Positions 53,606 through 63,300 of a stretch of DNA of 64,000 nt are shown one piece after another; the first letter of the stretch is position 1; each line of letters opens with the position of its first letter. Position numbers and translations under genes: made by a program. Under the pieces are notes generated by a model that saw only the letters and a program-made list of their open reading frames with translations, was not told where the DNA came from and made no database searches. This DNA is from Bacteroidaceae bacterium (GTDB taxonomy: Bacteria > Bacteroidota > Bacteroidia > Bacteroidales > Bacteroidaceae): contig JAFXVZ010000044.1 in NCBI GenBank assembly GCA_017534535.1, positions 1 through 64,000 of the forward strand. Direction: 5' to 3'.

Positions 53606-54481
53606 TTGAAGAAGTGGCTTGGCATATTGGTGAACATCGTGTTCTATGGGAGCTTGGCGGTGGTAGGCTATCTGCTGCTGCAAGTATTTCTTCTGGTGTC
53701 GTTTAAGGTGCCAACCAATTCGATGGTACCTGAAATAATGCCAGGGGACTTTATTTTGGTGGAGAAGCTCAGCATGGGGCCAAGACTGTTTAATGTGTTC
53801 AAGGCCACAAGACTGGAGGATGTTGAGATTTATCGTCTGCCCGGACTAAGGGGCATCAAGCAGAATGATGTAGTGGTGTTTAACTTCCCCTATGAGTATG
53901 GGAGATGGGATAGCATAAGGTTTCACGTGATGAAGTATTACACCAAGCGGTGTATAGGTTTGCCAGGTGATACTCTCAGTATCAGGAACGGATTGTATCA
54001 GATAGTTGGCGAGAAAGGGGAAATAGGAAAACGTTTACAACAGATGGAGTTGGCAATGTTCTCAGACAGCATCCTCTTTGAAAGGTATCCTGACCCTGTT
54101 TATCCTGAGGCTTCGGCAGGCGTGGGTATGGGGTGGACTTTGAAGGAGTTTGGTCCCCTGCCCATCCCACAACGGGGGCAGAGCATTCAGATGGACTCTA
54201 CGACGTGGAAGCTGTATCATCAGTTGGTGGAGTGGGAGCAGAAACAGAAACTGACTATCGACCATGAGGGGGTGGTGAGGTTAGGGAATGAGGTCATTGA
54301 CGCATATACCTTTACCCACGACTATTACTTCATGGCAGGTGACAATGCCATTAGCTCCATCGATTCCCGTTTCTGGGGCCTCGTGCCAGATGACTATATT
54401 GTGGGCAGGGTTTGGCGCATCTGGAAGTCGGTAGATCGCAAAGGCAAAGTGAGATGGGATAGAATAGGGAAGAAAGTATAG
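53606..54481 (+). CDS. lepB: Signal peptidase I dedicated to the peptide locus
   Basis: 291 aa from TTG 53606; the same TTG-AAR start is kept in the partial copy at 49318. One N-terminal TM (about 5-31) then the catalytic boxes: VPTNSMVPEIMPGDFILVEK (Ser39), YYTKRCIGLPGDTLSIRNG (Lys114) and MAGDNAISSIDSRFWGLVP. Complete enzyme of the Bacteroidetes type. House-keeping LepB genes normally sit elsewhere, so this is probably an accessory enzyme, plausibly cutting the AxA in the NVEALA motif. Confidence 0.9.
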   Translation: MKKWLGILVNIVFYGSLAVVGYLLLQVFLLVSFKVPTNSMVPEIMPGDFILVEKLSMGPRLFNVFKATRLEDVEIYRLPGLRGIKQNDVVVFNFPYEYGRWDSIRFHVMKYYTKRCIGLPGDTLSIRNGLYQIVGEKGEIGKRLQQMELAMFSDSILFERYPDPVYPEASAGVGMGWTLKEFGPLPIPQRGQSIQMDSTTWKLYHQLVEWEQKQKLTIDHEGVVRLGNEVIDAYTFTHDYYFMAGDNAISSIDSRFWGLVPDDYIVGRVWRIWKSVDRKGKVRWDRIGKKV

Positions 54482-54496
54482 TGCCATTTTGAAAAA

Positions 54497-54554
54497 AGTG
54501 AATTTTTTGTGAACTCTTTTTGTGTGATGGAAAGAGTGGTTTTCTCTATTTTTG
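54497..54554 (+). promoter_or_regulatory. Third copy of the cassette operator, before the efflux operon
   Basis: AGTGAATTTTTTGTGAAC (54497-54514) matches 15 of 18 bases of the repeat before DUF3244-A. A TATTTTTG box (54547-54554) starts 33 bp after it, against 32 bp in cassette A. No good -33 TTTG. Confidence 0.5.
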
Positions 54555-54586
54555 TGTGTTTAACCTGAAAAAGGGTAATAAAAAAC

Positions 54587-54670
54587 ATGAATGATTGGAA
54601 CAAATTATATTTTAATTATATTTACTGTTGGGGATTGTTCCTAATTTTGTTGTCAAAAGCTAATGGATGA
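54587..54670 (+). CDS. Possible 27-aa leader peptide overlapping the MFP start
   Basis: ATG 54587 opens a short frame, MNDWNKLYFNYIYCWGLFLI and six more residues, ending at TGA 54670 inside the first codons of the efflux membrane fusion gene. Hydrophobic with aromatic residues. Could couple translation; it may equally be chance. Confidence 0.25.
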   Translation: MNDWNKLYFNYIYCWGLFLILLSKANG

Positions 54671-55751
54671 ACGAATGAAAATAAAGATTGGAATAGGATG
54701 GATGGCTTGGCTGATGGCGAGCCTTTGTATGGGATGTGGTGGCGGAGGAAACTCTGACACTTCAGAAGAAGGAGTGAATGCCTTGACACAGGCTGAGCCA
54801 AACGAGGTAACTACCATTACCTTGCAGCGACAAGCTTTCGAGCATGAGTTGGTAAGTAACGGCAGAGTAGAGGCTATGCAACTAACAGATGTGCATTTCG
54901 AGACTGATGGCGTGTTGGAGAGTGTGCATGTGAGGAATGGCGATCATGTGGTGCAAGGACAAGTGATTGCACAGCTCGACAAGTTTAAGTTGCACAATGC
55001 GGTGGAGCAGGCACAGAACGCTTTTGAACAGGCGAAGCTCGACCTGCAGGATGTGCTCATTGGTCAGGGCTATGGCAACAGACCAGAGGCAGAAGTGCCT
55101 GCAGATATCATGCAACTGGCTAAGACCCGAAGCGGATTTAGTCGGAGCCAGGCGGCTTACGAACTGGCAGTGAGCAATGAGGCCAATGCCACCTTGAAAG
55201 CCCCTTTTGCCGGCACGATAGCCAACCTCAACGTGAAGCGTTTCAACAGGGTGACACCTACGGATGCCGTGTGTACCATCATAGGCTCGCAGGGCATGGA
55301 GGCCACCTTCAGTGTGTTGGAAAACGAGTTGCCTTTGGTGCATCGGGGTGATAAAGTGGTGATTGCCCCATACGCTGATATGACGGCAACGCATGAAGGA
55401 ACTGTTACTGAAATCAATCCGATGGTAGATGCCAATGGCATGGTTCTGGTAAAGGCTCAGGTGAAGGGAACGGACAGGTTGTTCAGTGGTATGAACATCA
55501 AGGTGAGTGTGAGGCGAAAGATGCCTGGACAATTGGTGGTACCCAAAAGTGCAGTGGTACTGAGGCAAGGGCGTCAAGTGGTGTTTACCCTCCAGGGAGA
55601 CCAGGCGATGTGGAACTATGTGCAAACGGGTTTGGAGAATGCTGACACCTATACGATATTAGAAGGGCTGAAAGAGGGGGATGAAGTGATTGTGACAGGG
55701 AATGTGAACCTGGCCCACGAGTCTAAAGTAAAAGTCGGAAATGATGAATAA
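54663..55751 (+). CDS. RND efflux membrane fusion lipoprotein
   Basis: 362 aa from ATG 54663 (a second ATG at 54675 is possible). Lipobox SLCMGC, glycine-rich linker, then the periplasmic adaptor: biotinyl-lipoyl half-motifs DGVLESVHVRNGDHVVQGQV and ATLKAPFAGTIANLNVKRF flanking a short helical hairpin, beta-barrel and a C-terminal GLENADTYTILEGLKEGDEV domain. Links the RND pumps to the TolC-like channel encoded downstream. First gene of the efflux operon. Confidence 0.92.
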   Translation: MDERMKIKIGIGWMAWLMASLCMGCGGGGNSDTSEEGVNALTQAEPNEVTTITLQRQAFEHELVSNGRVEAMQLTDVHFETDGVLESVHVRNGDHVVQGQVIAQLDKFKLHNAVEQAQNAFEQAKLDLQDVLIGQGYGNRPEAEVPADIMQLAKTRSGFSRSQAAYELAVSNEANATLKAPFAGTIANLNVKRFNRVTPTDAVCTIIGSQGMEATFSVLENELPLVHRGDKVVIAPYADMTATHEGTVTEINPMVDANGMVLVKAQVKGTDRLFSGMNIKVSVRRKMPGQLVVPKSAVVLRQGRQVVFTLQGDQAMWNYVQTGLENADTYTILEGLKEGDEVIVTGNVNLAHESKVKVGNDE

Positions 55752-55753
55752 AA

Positions 55754-55816
55754 GTCAATGGTCAATTGTCAATGGCCAATCGTCAATTGTCAATTGTCAA
55801 TCGTCAATCGTCAATA
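55754..55816. repeat. Nine-unit GTCAATN heptamer array between MFP and RND genes
   Basis: Nine consecutive 7-bp units (GTCAATG, GTCAATT, GCCAATC, GTCAATC and so on) fill almost the whole intergenic gap, ending 7 bp before the GTG start of the pump. Confidence 0.9.
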
Positions 55817-55823
55817 GAATAAA

Positions 55824-58800
55824 GTGGTAAGATTCCTGATAAATAGACCGATAGCGGTGCTGATGGCATTCACGGCCTGTTGCATCATAGGCTTGGTGAC
55901 TTACTTCACCTTGCCTGTGTCGCTATTGCCCGATATTGCTATTCCTGAGATAACCGTGCAAGTGACAGCGCAAAATACTTCGGCACGAGAATTAGAGAAT
56001 ACGGTGATGCGTCAGGTAAGGCAACAGCTGATGCAGGTGTCTAAGCTCAAGACGCTGGAATGTCGCACACGTGATGGTAGTGGCATCATCCGCTTGGGGT
56101 TTGAATTTGGCACGAACACCGACCTGGCATTTATTGAGGTGAACGAGAAGATTGATGCCTCGATGAACTACTTGCCTAAGGATGTGGATAGACCGAAGGT
56201 GATCAAGGCGAGTGCGACTGATATTCCAGTGTTTTACCTTAATCTAACTACAGATGGAAACTTCCTGGAATTGTCAGAGGTAGCAGAGAACATCATCAAG
56301 CGTAGGATAGAGCAACTGCCCGAGGTGGCGATGGTGGATATCACTGGTACGATACAGCAACAACTGCAGATTATACCAGATGCTGCTAAAATGGCATCAA
56401 TGGAGTTAACCGTCAGCGACTTGGAGAATGCCTTGGCAATGAACAATGTCACACCTGGCAGCATGACGGTACGGGATGGGCACTATGAATACAACATACG
56501 TTTCAATACCTTGCTTAGAACGACAGATGATGTAAAGAACATTTTGCTCAACAAGGAAGGCAGGTTCTTCCGCATGGGTGACTTTTGCGAGGTGGAATTG
56601 ATGCCAATTAAGGCAGTAGGTTTGAGTGAGGCGAATGGCAAGCGGGCAGTGACATTGGCGGTTATCAAGCAGGCAGATGAGAACATGGATGACATGAAAG
56701 AGACGGTGAGCGAGGCGATAGAAACTTTCAAGACCACCTATCCGCAAATAGAGTTCCAAATCAGCCAGAACCAGACAGAGCTTCTCGACTATACCATCTC
56801 CAACCTGCAGCAGAACCTGCTTCTGGGTTTTATCTTCATCTGCATCGTGGCGGTTTTCTTCTTGGGTGATGTACGTTCGCCTATGATCATTGTCTTGAGT
56901 ATGGTGGTGAGCATCATCTGTTGCTTTGTATTCTTCTACTTGTTTAATATGTCGCTCAATATCATCTCCCTATCTGGTCTGATTCTGGCTTTGGGTATGA
57001 TGATAGACAGTAGTATCATCGTGACGGAAAATATTTCACAATATAGGGAGAAAGGTTTTGACTTGGTTGATGCCTGTGTGACTGGTACTTCCGAGGTGAT
57101 TACCCCCATGCTCAGTTCATCGCTGACTACTGTGGCTGTGTTTGTACCTCTTATATTTATGAGCGGCATTGCCGGCGCCTTGTTTTATGACCAAGCCTTT
57201 GCTGTGAGTGTAGGCTTGCTGGTGTCTTACCTTACAGGTATCATGCTTCTGCCAGTACTTTATTATTTGGTTTACCGAATTCTCAACCATCAACGTTCAA
57301 CATTCAACATTCAACGGTCAATGGTCAACGTTCAACGTTCAACGGTCAACCATTGGTATGACGCTGGTGTTAATTGGGTGTTCTGTCACAAGTTGCTATG
57401 CTCAGTACTAACTCTGTTGACTATTCCTCTTTGCGTTTTGATGTTCAATGTCATCCACATAGAGCGGATGCCTGAGATTGACCAGCGGGAGCTGATGGCG
57501 CGGGTGGAGTGGAATGAGCATATCCACATAGATGAGAATCATGCTCGCGTGGATGAACTCTTTGCCGAGACAAATGCTGCCACCATTGAACAGACTGCTG
57601 CCATCGGGCAACAGGATTATCTGTTGGATCGGGGAGAGGCTTTGTCGGTCACTGAGGCAGAACTGTATTTCAAGACTGAGGATACAGATGATGTCCAACC
57701 TTTGCAAGAGAAGATAACCAACTGGATACAGCAGCATTATCCATCGGCAGTGGTGTCTTTCTATCCTCCTGAGACGGTGTTCGAGAAGCTGTTTGACACA
57801 GGCGATGCTCCCTTCACCGCTGAATTCTATGCCCGCAACAAGGGCATGGCTCCGCAGCCTGATGAGGTGAGGAATTTACAAAGCCGCATGACTCAACTGA
57901 TTGGTAAGGCTCCCGAAGGTATGGCATTCGAGAACCAGCTGAACATCCACATTTCTCAAGAGATGCTTCAGCTTTATCACGTCAGTTACGATGAGGTGAT
58001 GCAGACACTCAAGACTGCTTTCAAGGAGAACAGTGTGGCTACCTTACATTCATACCAGCAGAATCTGCCTGTGAGTATCGTGGGGGCAGAGAAGACCGTG
58101 AACGAGGTGATGGCACAAACGCTGGTGAGGACACAGGTGGATGCACAAGGACAAGTGAATTTCATCCCGCTAAGCAGCTTGGTCAAGTTGTCTCCCTCTG
58201 AAGATGTCAAGACCATCACAGCTGGCAGGAATGGCGAATATATCCCCTTCAGTTTCTTTGACGTGAATGATGAACGGCCTTTGGAGGAAGCATCCCGAAT
58301 GGTGGCAAAAGAGGCTGGCCATTGGGATGTATCGTTCAGTGGCAGTATCTATGATAATCGGGAGATGATGGGTGAGTTGGTGGTTATCTTGCTGATTTCC
58401 ATCCTGCTGATGTATTTCATCCTAGCAGCTCAGTTCGAGAGTTTCGTACAACCTCTGATTGTGTTATTAGAAATACCTATTGATGTGGCAGCCGCATTGG
58501 TGCTGCTATGGATATGTGGCCACACCCTCAACCTGATGTCTGCTATCGGTATCATCGTTACCTGTGGTATCATCATCAACGATTCCATCTTGAAGATTGA
58601 TGTAATCAATGAGCTGCGTAAGAAAGGGATGCCATTGTTAGAGGCCATACATGAGGCAGGACGACGCAGATTACGCTCCATCATCATGACTTCACTCACC
58701 ACCATCTTTGCGATGGTGCCGCTGCTCTTCAGCTTCGACATGGGGTCAGAGCTTCAGAAACCCCTTGCCATTGCGATGATAGGAGCTATGGTAATTGGCA

Positions 58801-58862
58801 CGTTGGTAAGCCTCTTTATCATTCCGCTTGCTTATTGGGCAATATATAAGATTGACGATTGA
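55824..58862 (+). CDS. RND-family efflux pump, subunit 1
   Basis: 1012 aa from GTG 55824 (MVRFLINRPIAVLMAF). Classical AcrB/MdtB architecture with 12 TM helices: VSLLPDIAIPEITVQV, TM4 GLILALGMMIDSSIIVTEN (proton-relay Asp pair), FYDQAFAVSVGLLVSYLTG, and second-half LVVILLISILLMYFILAAQF. A 70-bp heptamer array adds about 23 residues (STFNIQRSMVNVQRST) in the link between the two halves after TM6. Heteromeric action with the second pump is suggested by the operon. Confidence 0.93.
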   Translation: MVRFLINRPIAVLMAFTACCIIGLVTYFTLPVSLLPDIAIPEITVQVTAQNTSARELENTVMRQVRQQLMQVSKLKTLECRTRDGSGIIRLGFEFGTNTDLAFIEVNEKIDASMNYLPKDVDRPKVIKASATDIPVFYLNLTTDGNFLELSEVAENIIKRRIEQLPEVAMVDITGTIQQQLQIIPDAAKMASMELTVSDLENALAMNNVTPGSMTVRDGHYEYNIRFNTLLRTTDDVKNILLNKEGRFFRMGDFCEVELMPIKAVGLSEANGKRAVTLAVIKQADENMDDMKETVSEAIETFKTTYPQIEFQISQNQTELLDYTISNLQQNLLLGFIFICIVAVFFLGDVRSPMIIVLSMVVSIICCFVFFYLFNMSLNIISLSGLILALGMMIDSSIIVTENISQYREKGFDLVDACVTGTSEVITPMLSSSLTTVAVFVPLIFMSGIAGALFYDQAFAVSVGLLVSYLTGIMLLPVLYYLVYRILNHQRSTFNIQRSMVNVQRSTVNHWYDAGVNWVFCHKLLCSVLTLLTIPLCVLMFNVIHIERMPEIDQRELMARVEWNEHIHIDENHARVDELFAETNAATIEQTAAIGQQDYLLDRGEALSVTEAELYFKTEDTDDVQPLQEKITNWIQQHYPSAVVSFYPPETVFEKLFDTGDAPFTAEFYARNKGMAPQPDEVRNLQSRMTQLIGKAPEGMAFENQLNIHISQEMLQLYHVSYDEVMQTLKTAFKENSVATLHSYQQNLPVSIVGAEKTVNEVMAQTLVRTQVDAQGQVNFIPLSSLVKLSPSEDVKTITAGRNGEYIPFSFFDVNDERPLEEASRMVAKEAGHWDVSFSGSIYDNREMMGELVVILLISILLMYFILAAQFESFVQPLIVLLEIPIDVAAALVLLWICGHTLNLMSAIGIIVTCGIIINDSILKIDVINELRKKGMPLLEAIHEAGRRRLRSIIMTSLTTIFAMVPLLFSFDMGSELQKPLAIAMIGAMVIGTLVSLFIIPLAYWAIYKIDD
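57284..57353. repeat. Ten-unit heptamer array inside RND pump 1
   Basis: Ten CAACNNT/CAATGGT 7-bp units in tandem, translated in frame in the cytoplasmic link between the halves of the transporter. Confidence 0.9.
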
Positions 58863-58877
58863 CAATTGACAATTGAT
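58850..58877. repeat. Heptamer array across the RND 1 stop codon
   Basis: GATTGAC, GATTGAC, AATTGAC, AATTGAT: four units that encode the last residues (KIDD) and the TGA of the pump and extend into the gap. Orientation opposite to the other efflux-operon arrays. Confidence 0.85.
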
Positions 58878-58887
58878 AATTAAAAAT

Positions 58888-60396
58888 ATGAATATGATGA
58901 ATAAAGACATAAGGTTATTGGTACGATTGGCATTGATAATAATGATTAATAGTCAATGGTCAATCGTCAATAATGTCAAAGCCCAGCGGGCATTAACACT
59001 TGACTTACAGCAAACCATAGCTTTGGCAAATGACAGCTCACTGGAGGCATTCAGAACCAAGAATATGTATCTTTCGAGCTATTGGGAGTATCGGACTTAT
59101 CGTGCCAATCGTTTGCCATCATTGTCACTGAACTTAACCCCTGCACAGTATTACCGTGACATCACCCGTCGTTATGACTCAGAACAGGATATAGATGTCT
59201 ATCGCAGTCAGCAGTCGTTCTATTCGTATGGACAATTGTCTCTGCAACAGAACTTCGACTTGACGGGTGGAACCTTCTCCCTATCCACTGACTTAGGTTA
59301 CATGCGTAGCTTTGGACACAATAAATACACTCAGTTTACCACCGTTCCCTTACGCATTGGCTATTCGCAGAGCTTGATAGGTTACAATGCTTTCCGTTGG
59401 GAACGTAAGATTGAACCATTGAAATATGAGAAAGCCAAGAAAGAATATCTTTACAATGCCGAACATGTATCCGAGCAGGCCACTGAGCATTTCTTTGCCT
59501 TGGCGATGGCTCAAGCTGAATATGACTTGGCTCAAGAAAATGCACAAAGCACAGACACGCTCTATGATATAGGCATGCAGCGATTCAAGATTGCAGCCAT
59601 CAGCAATGCAGACCTGTTGACCCTACGTTTGGATAGGGTGAATGCCCAGAACACCTTGAAGAACAAGCAGAGTGCTTTGAAGCGAGCCATGTATTCACTC
59701 GCCACTTTCCTGAATATGGATAAGGAAACGGAAATACGGGTAGAATTGCCTGGCAAGCCCCAGCGGGTGGAGGTGGCTGTGGATGATGCCATTGCAGCTG
59801 CCCATGCCAACAATCCCAACTTCTTAGGAATGAGGCAAAGCGTATTGGAGGCAGAGCAGAACGTGGATCGTACTCGTCAGGAATCTCGTTTTAATGCCAG
59901 CTTGACTGCCAGTGTAGGCTTTAACCAGGTGGCAGAGAGTTTCCGTGAAGCATATAGTCACCCTTTGCAACAGGAATTGGTGTCTGTGAGTGTTTCCATC
60001 CCATTGATTGACTGGGGCGTGCGTAAGGGTAAGTACAATATGGCTAAGAACAACCTGAACGTGGTGCAGACTTCGGCACGCCAGAGTGAGATATCCATTG
60101 AGGAGGAGGTGATTATGGCGGTGAGTGATTTCAATATGCAGCAGGACTTAGTGGCAAGTGCTGAGGAAGCCCTCGACCTTTCCATCATGGCATACAATGA
60201 AACTCGCCAGCGTTTCATTATCGGTCGGGCAGATATTAATAGTCTGACACTCTCGCTGAACCGTCAGCAGGAGGCACAACGTAACTATATCTCTGCCCTC
60301 CAGAGTTATTGGCAGAATTATTACAAGATCAGGAAGCTCACGTTGCATGACTTTGCCACTGGCTTCTCTCTTTCTGATAAGTTCGACTGGCAATGA
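58888..60396 (+). CDS. TolC-family outer-membrane efflux channel
   Basis: 502 aa from ATG 58888 (MNMMNKDIRLLVRLALIIM). Two OEP repeats: LDLQQTIALANDSSLEAFRT and VDDAIAAAHANNPNFLGMRQ, with long helices rich in Gln/Ala and a C-terminal YNETRQRFIIGRADINSLTL and ALQSYWQNYYKIRKLTL. The signal peptide contains a heptamer-repeat insertion (NSQWSIVNNV) directly before the predicted cleavage KAQ. Outer-membrane exit duct for the RND pumps on either side. Confidence 0.92.
   Translation: MNMMNKDIRLLVRLALIIMINSQWSIVNNVKAQRALTLDLQQTIALANDSSLEAFRTKNMYLSSYWEYRTYRANRLPSLSLNLTPAQYYRDITRRYDSEQDIDVYRSQQSFYSYGQLSLQQNFDLTGGTFSLSTDLGYMRSFGHNKYTQFTTVPLRIGYSQSLIGYNAFRWERKIEPLKYEKAKKEYLYNAEHVSEQATEHFFALAMAQAEYDLAQENAQSTDTLYDIGMQRFKIAAISNADLLTLRLDRVNAQNTLKNKQSALKRAMYSLATFLNMDKETEIRVELPGKPQRVEVAVDDAIAAAHANNPNFLGMRQSVLEAEQNVDRTRQESRFNASLTASVGFNQVAESFREAYSHPLQQELVSVSVSIPLIDWGVRKGKYNMAKNNLNVVQTSARQSEISIEEEVIMAVSDFNMQQDLVASAEEALDLSIMAYNETRQRFIIGRADINSLTLSLNRQQEAQRNYISALQSYWQNYYKIRKLTLHDFATGFSLSDKFDWQ
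58952..58972. repeat. Heptamer array inside the TolC-homologue signal peptide
   Basis: GTCAATG, GTCAATC, GTCAATA: exactly 21 bp, adding seven residues (SQWSIVN) without a frame change. Confidence 0.85.
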
Positions 60397-63300
60397 AGAA
60401 ACTGTCGTCTTTCACAGTGATTGTATCATTCGTCTGTCTTGCTTTGGTAGGACTGGCGATGCTGCCCTTGCTGCCTGTCAAGCTCAACCCGTCCAGGGCA
60501 TTGCCTGGTTTCACGGTAACCTATTCCGTGCCCAGCAGCTCATCCAGGGTGGTTGAGATGGAGGTGACAAGTAAGCTCGAAGCCATGCTGGCTCGCATTA
60601 CTGGTGTAAAGAAGATAGAATCGACCTCGGATAATGGTTCAGGCAGTATCAGGGTAGAACTCGATAAGCATGTTGACATAGATGCCGCCCGCTTTGAAGC
60701 TTCTACCATTATCCGTCAGACCTGGCCTCAGTTGCCAGAGGGCATGAGTTACCCCATCATTACCATGCAAGTGCCTGATGAGGAGAATGCACGTCCATTC
60801 ATGATTTATACGCTCAATGCCTTGGTGTCTCCCATAGAGATACAGCGCTATGCAGAAGAGAATATCAGTCCACGCCTCTCACAGCTCGATGGTGTCTATC
60901 GCATCACGCTCTCTGGAGCTACGCCTATGGAGTGGCAATTACAGTACGATAGTCGTCAGTTGCAGAGCGTCGGGGTAACGATAGATGACATTTCCTCTGC
61001 TATCCAGCGTTATTCGCAGAGAGCTTTCTTGGGAACGCACAACATGGATGCCCAAGGCAAGCAGGAGTGGATTCGCCTGACGGTGATGCCTGAACAGGAT
61101 GAGGATGTTTTCAATCCGTCAGATATCGTGGTAAAGACTGCCGGTGATAAACTGATACGATTGGATCAGTTGGTGAATGTCAGTCATGTTGAAGCTGCTC
61201 CACAGAGTTATTACCGTATCAATGGCTTGAATTCCATCTATTTGACAATCACTGCTAATGAGTCGGTCAATCAACTGGAACTGAACAAGGATGTGAAGGC
61301 AGAGATGGCTGAGGTGCTGCGTCAGCTGCCTGACGGCTATGAGGTGCATGCCAGCTATGATGCCACAGAATATATCCGCAAGGAGCTGGATAAGATTTAT
61401 TACCGTACTTTCCTGACTGTCGTTATTTTGTTGGTGTTTGTATGGGTTATAAGTAGGAGATGGAAATACCTGTTCCTGATTACTGTCTCATTGGCTGTGA
61501 ATATTTCGGTGGCACTTATATTCTATTATCTGGCGGGCTTGGAGATGCAGCTCTATTCCTTGGCAGGCATCACCATCTCACTCAATTTGGTGATTGACAG
61601 TACCATCGTTATGGCAGATCACTACATGCATCGTCATAACCTCAAGGCATTCCTGTCGGTCTTTGCTGCTACTCTCACCACGATGGGTGCTTTGGTTATC
61701 ATCTTTTTCCTCAATGACAATATCCGTCTTAACCTGCAGGACTTTGCAGCTGTGGTCATCATCAATCTGGCTGTGTCACTCTTGGTTTCCCTGTTCTTCG
61801 TTCCTTCGTTGATTGACAGATTGAAGATGAATGTCAAAGGAATAGATAATGATAGAGGTGGAAAAGTTACTAACTCCTCATCAAAAAGAATACTCCAGAT
61901 TTTCTTCTCCCATTTCTATGAAGTCGCAATACGCTACCTTGCCCGCTTCCGTTGGGCTGTCAGCATCCTGTTGATAGCAGGCTTTGCCTATGGCCTCTAT
62001 ATCTTCATCAATAAAGTCTATAACGGCAGCTATTTCACCCGCAACGATGAAGTAGTGCTTTATGCCAATGCCAACCTGCCCAATGGTAGTACCCTTGACC
62101 AGATGAACACCCTTATTCAGCGTATGGAAGTGTTCCTCAGTGACTTCAAGGAAATCAAACAGTTCCAGACCACCATCTACAATGCCAACCGTGCCAATAT
62201 CAGTATCTATTTCAAGGATGAATATGCTCATACTGGCTTCCCTTATCAGCTCAAGAGCCGCATGACTACCCAAGCCCTGCAGTTGGGTGGGGGAAGCTGG
62301 AGCATCTATGGTTTGGCAGACCAAGGTTTCAGTAATGATGTGCGAGAAACGGCTGGTTCTTATCGCATCCGCATGTATGGCTATAATTACGATGAGCTAT
62401 ATGAATGGGCAGAGAAATTGAAAGCTAAGCTCTTAGAGCATCGTCGCATTCAGGAAGTGGCGATTACCAGCGAGTTCAGTTTCTGGAAAGACGATTATCA
62501 GGAGTATTATATCAACCTCGATAGAGAAAGGATGATGAATGCAGGCATAACGCCTTCCGGCCTTTTCTCCACACTCCGTCCTGTCTTTGGTCGTGATATG
62601 TCAGTGGGCTCAGTATCTACCCCTGATGGCATAGAGCGTATCAAGCTCACTTCCCTGCAATCAAAGGAGTATGATATCTGGATGCTTATTAATGGCCAAT
62701 GGTCAATGGCCAATGGTCAATCTTCAAATGAATTTCAAAAGTCCAAATTATCCGACTTTGCATCTATAGAGAAAGGCCAACAGCCCCAGCGCGTGGTCAA
62801 GGAAAACCAGCAATACCGTCTCTGCCTGCAATATGAATATGTGGGAGCTGCTGAGATGGGCAAGCGGGTACAGGAACGGGAATTGGAGGCATTCATACCA
62901 CAACTGCCTATGGGATATACGGCAGAAGGTATTGATTACTATAGTAGTTGGACAAAGAAAGACAATCGCCAGTATTTGTTGTTATTAGTGGTAATAGCCA
63001 TCATCTTCTTTATCACTGGCATACTTTTCAACTCCTGGAAGCAACCCTTAGCCATCATCTTCGTTATTCCAGTGAGCTATATCGGAGTTTTTCTGACATT
63101 CTATTGGTTCCATCTCAACTTCGACCAAGGAGGCTTCGCTTCTTTTGTCTTACTTTGTGGTATCACCGTCAATGCCAGCATCTACATCATTAATGAGTAT
63201 AACAACATCCGCAAGCGATATCCTCATCTCTCATCTGCCCGTACCTACGTCAAGGCGTGGAATGCCAAGGTCATCCCTATCTTCCTGACAGTCATCAGTA

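Noticed and set aside
58850-58877. Heptamers as rho-independent terminators or promoters
   Set aside because: They have no dyad symmetry, no T run and no consistent position relative to gene ends.
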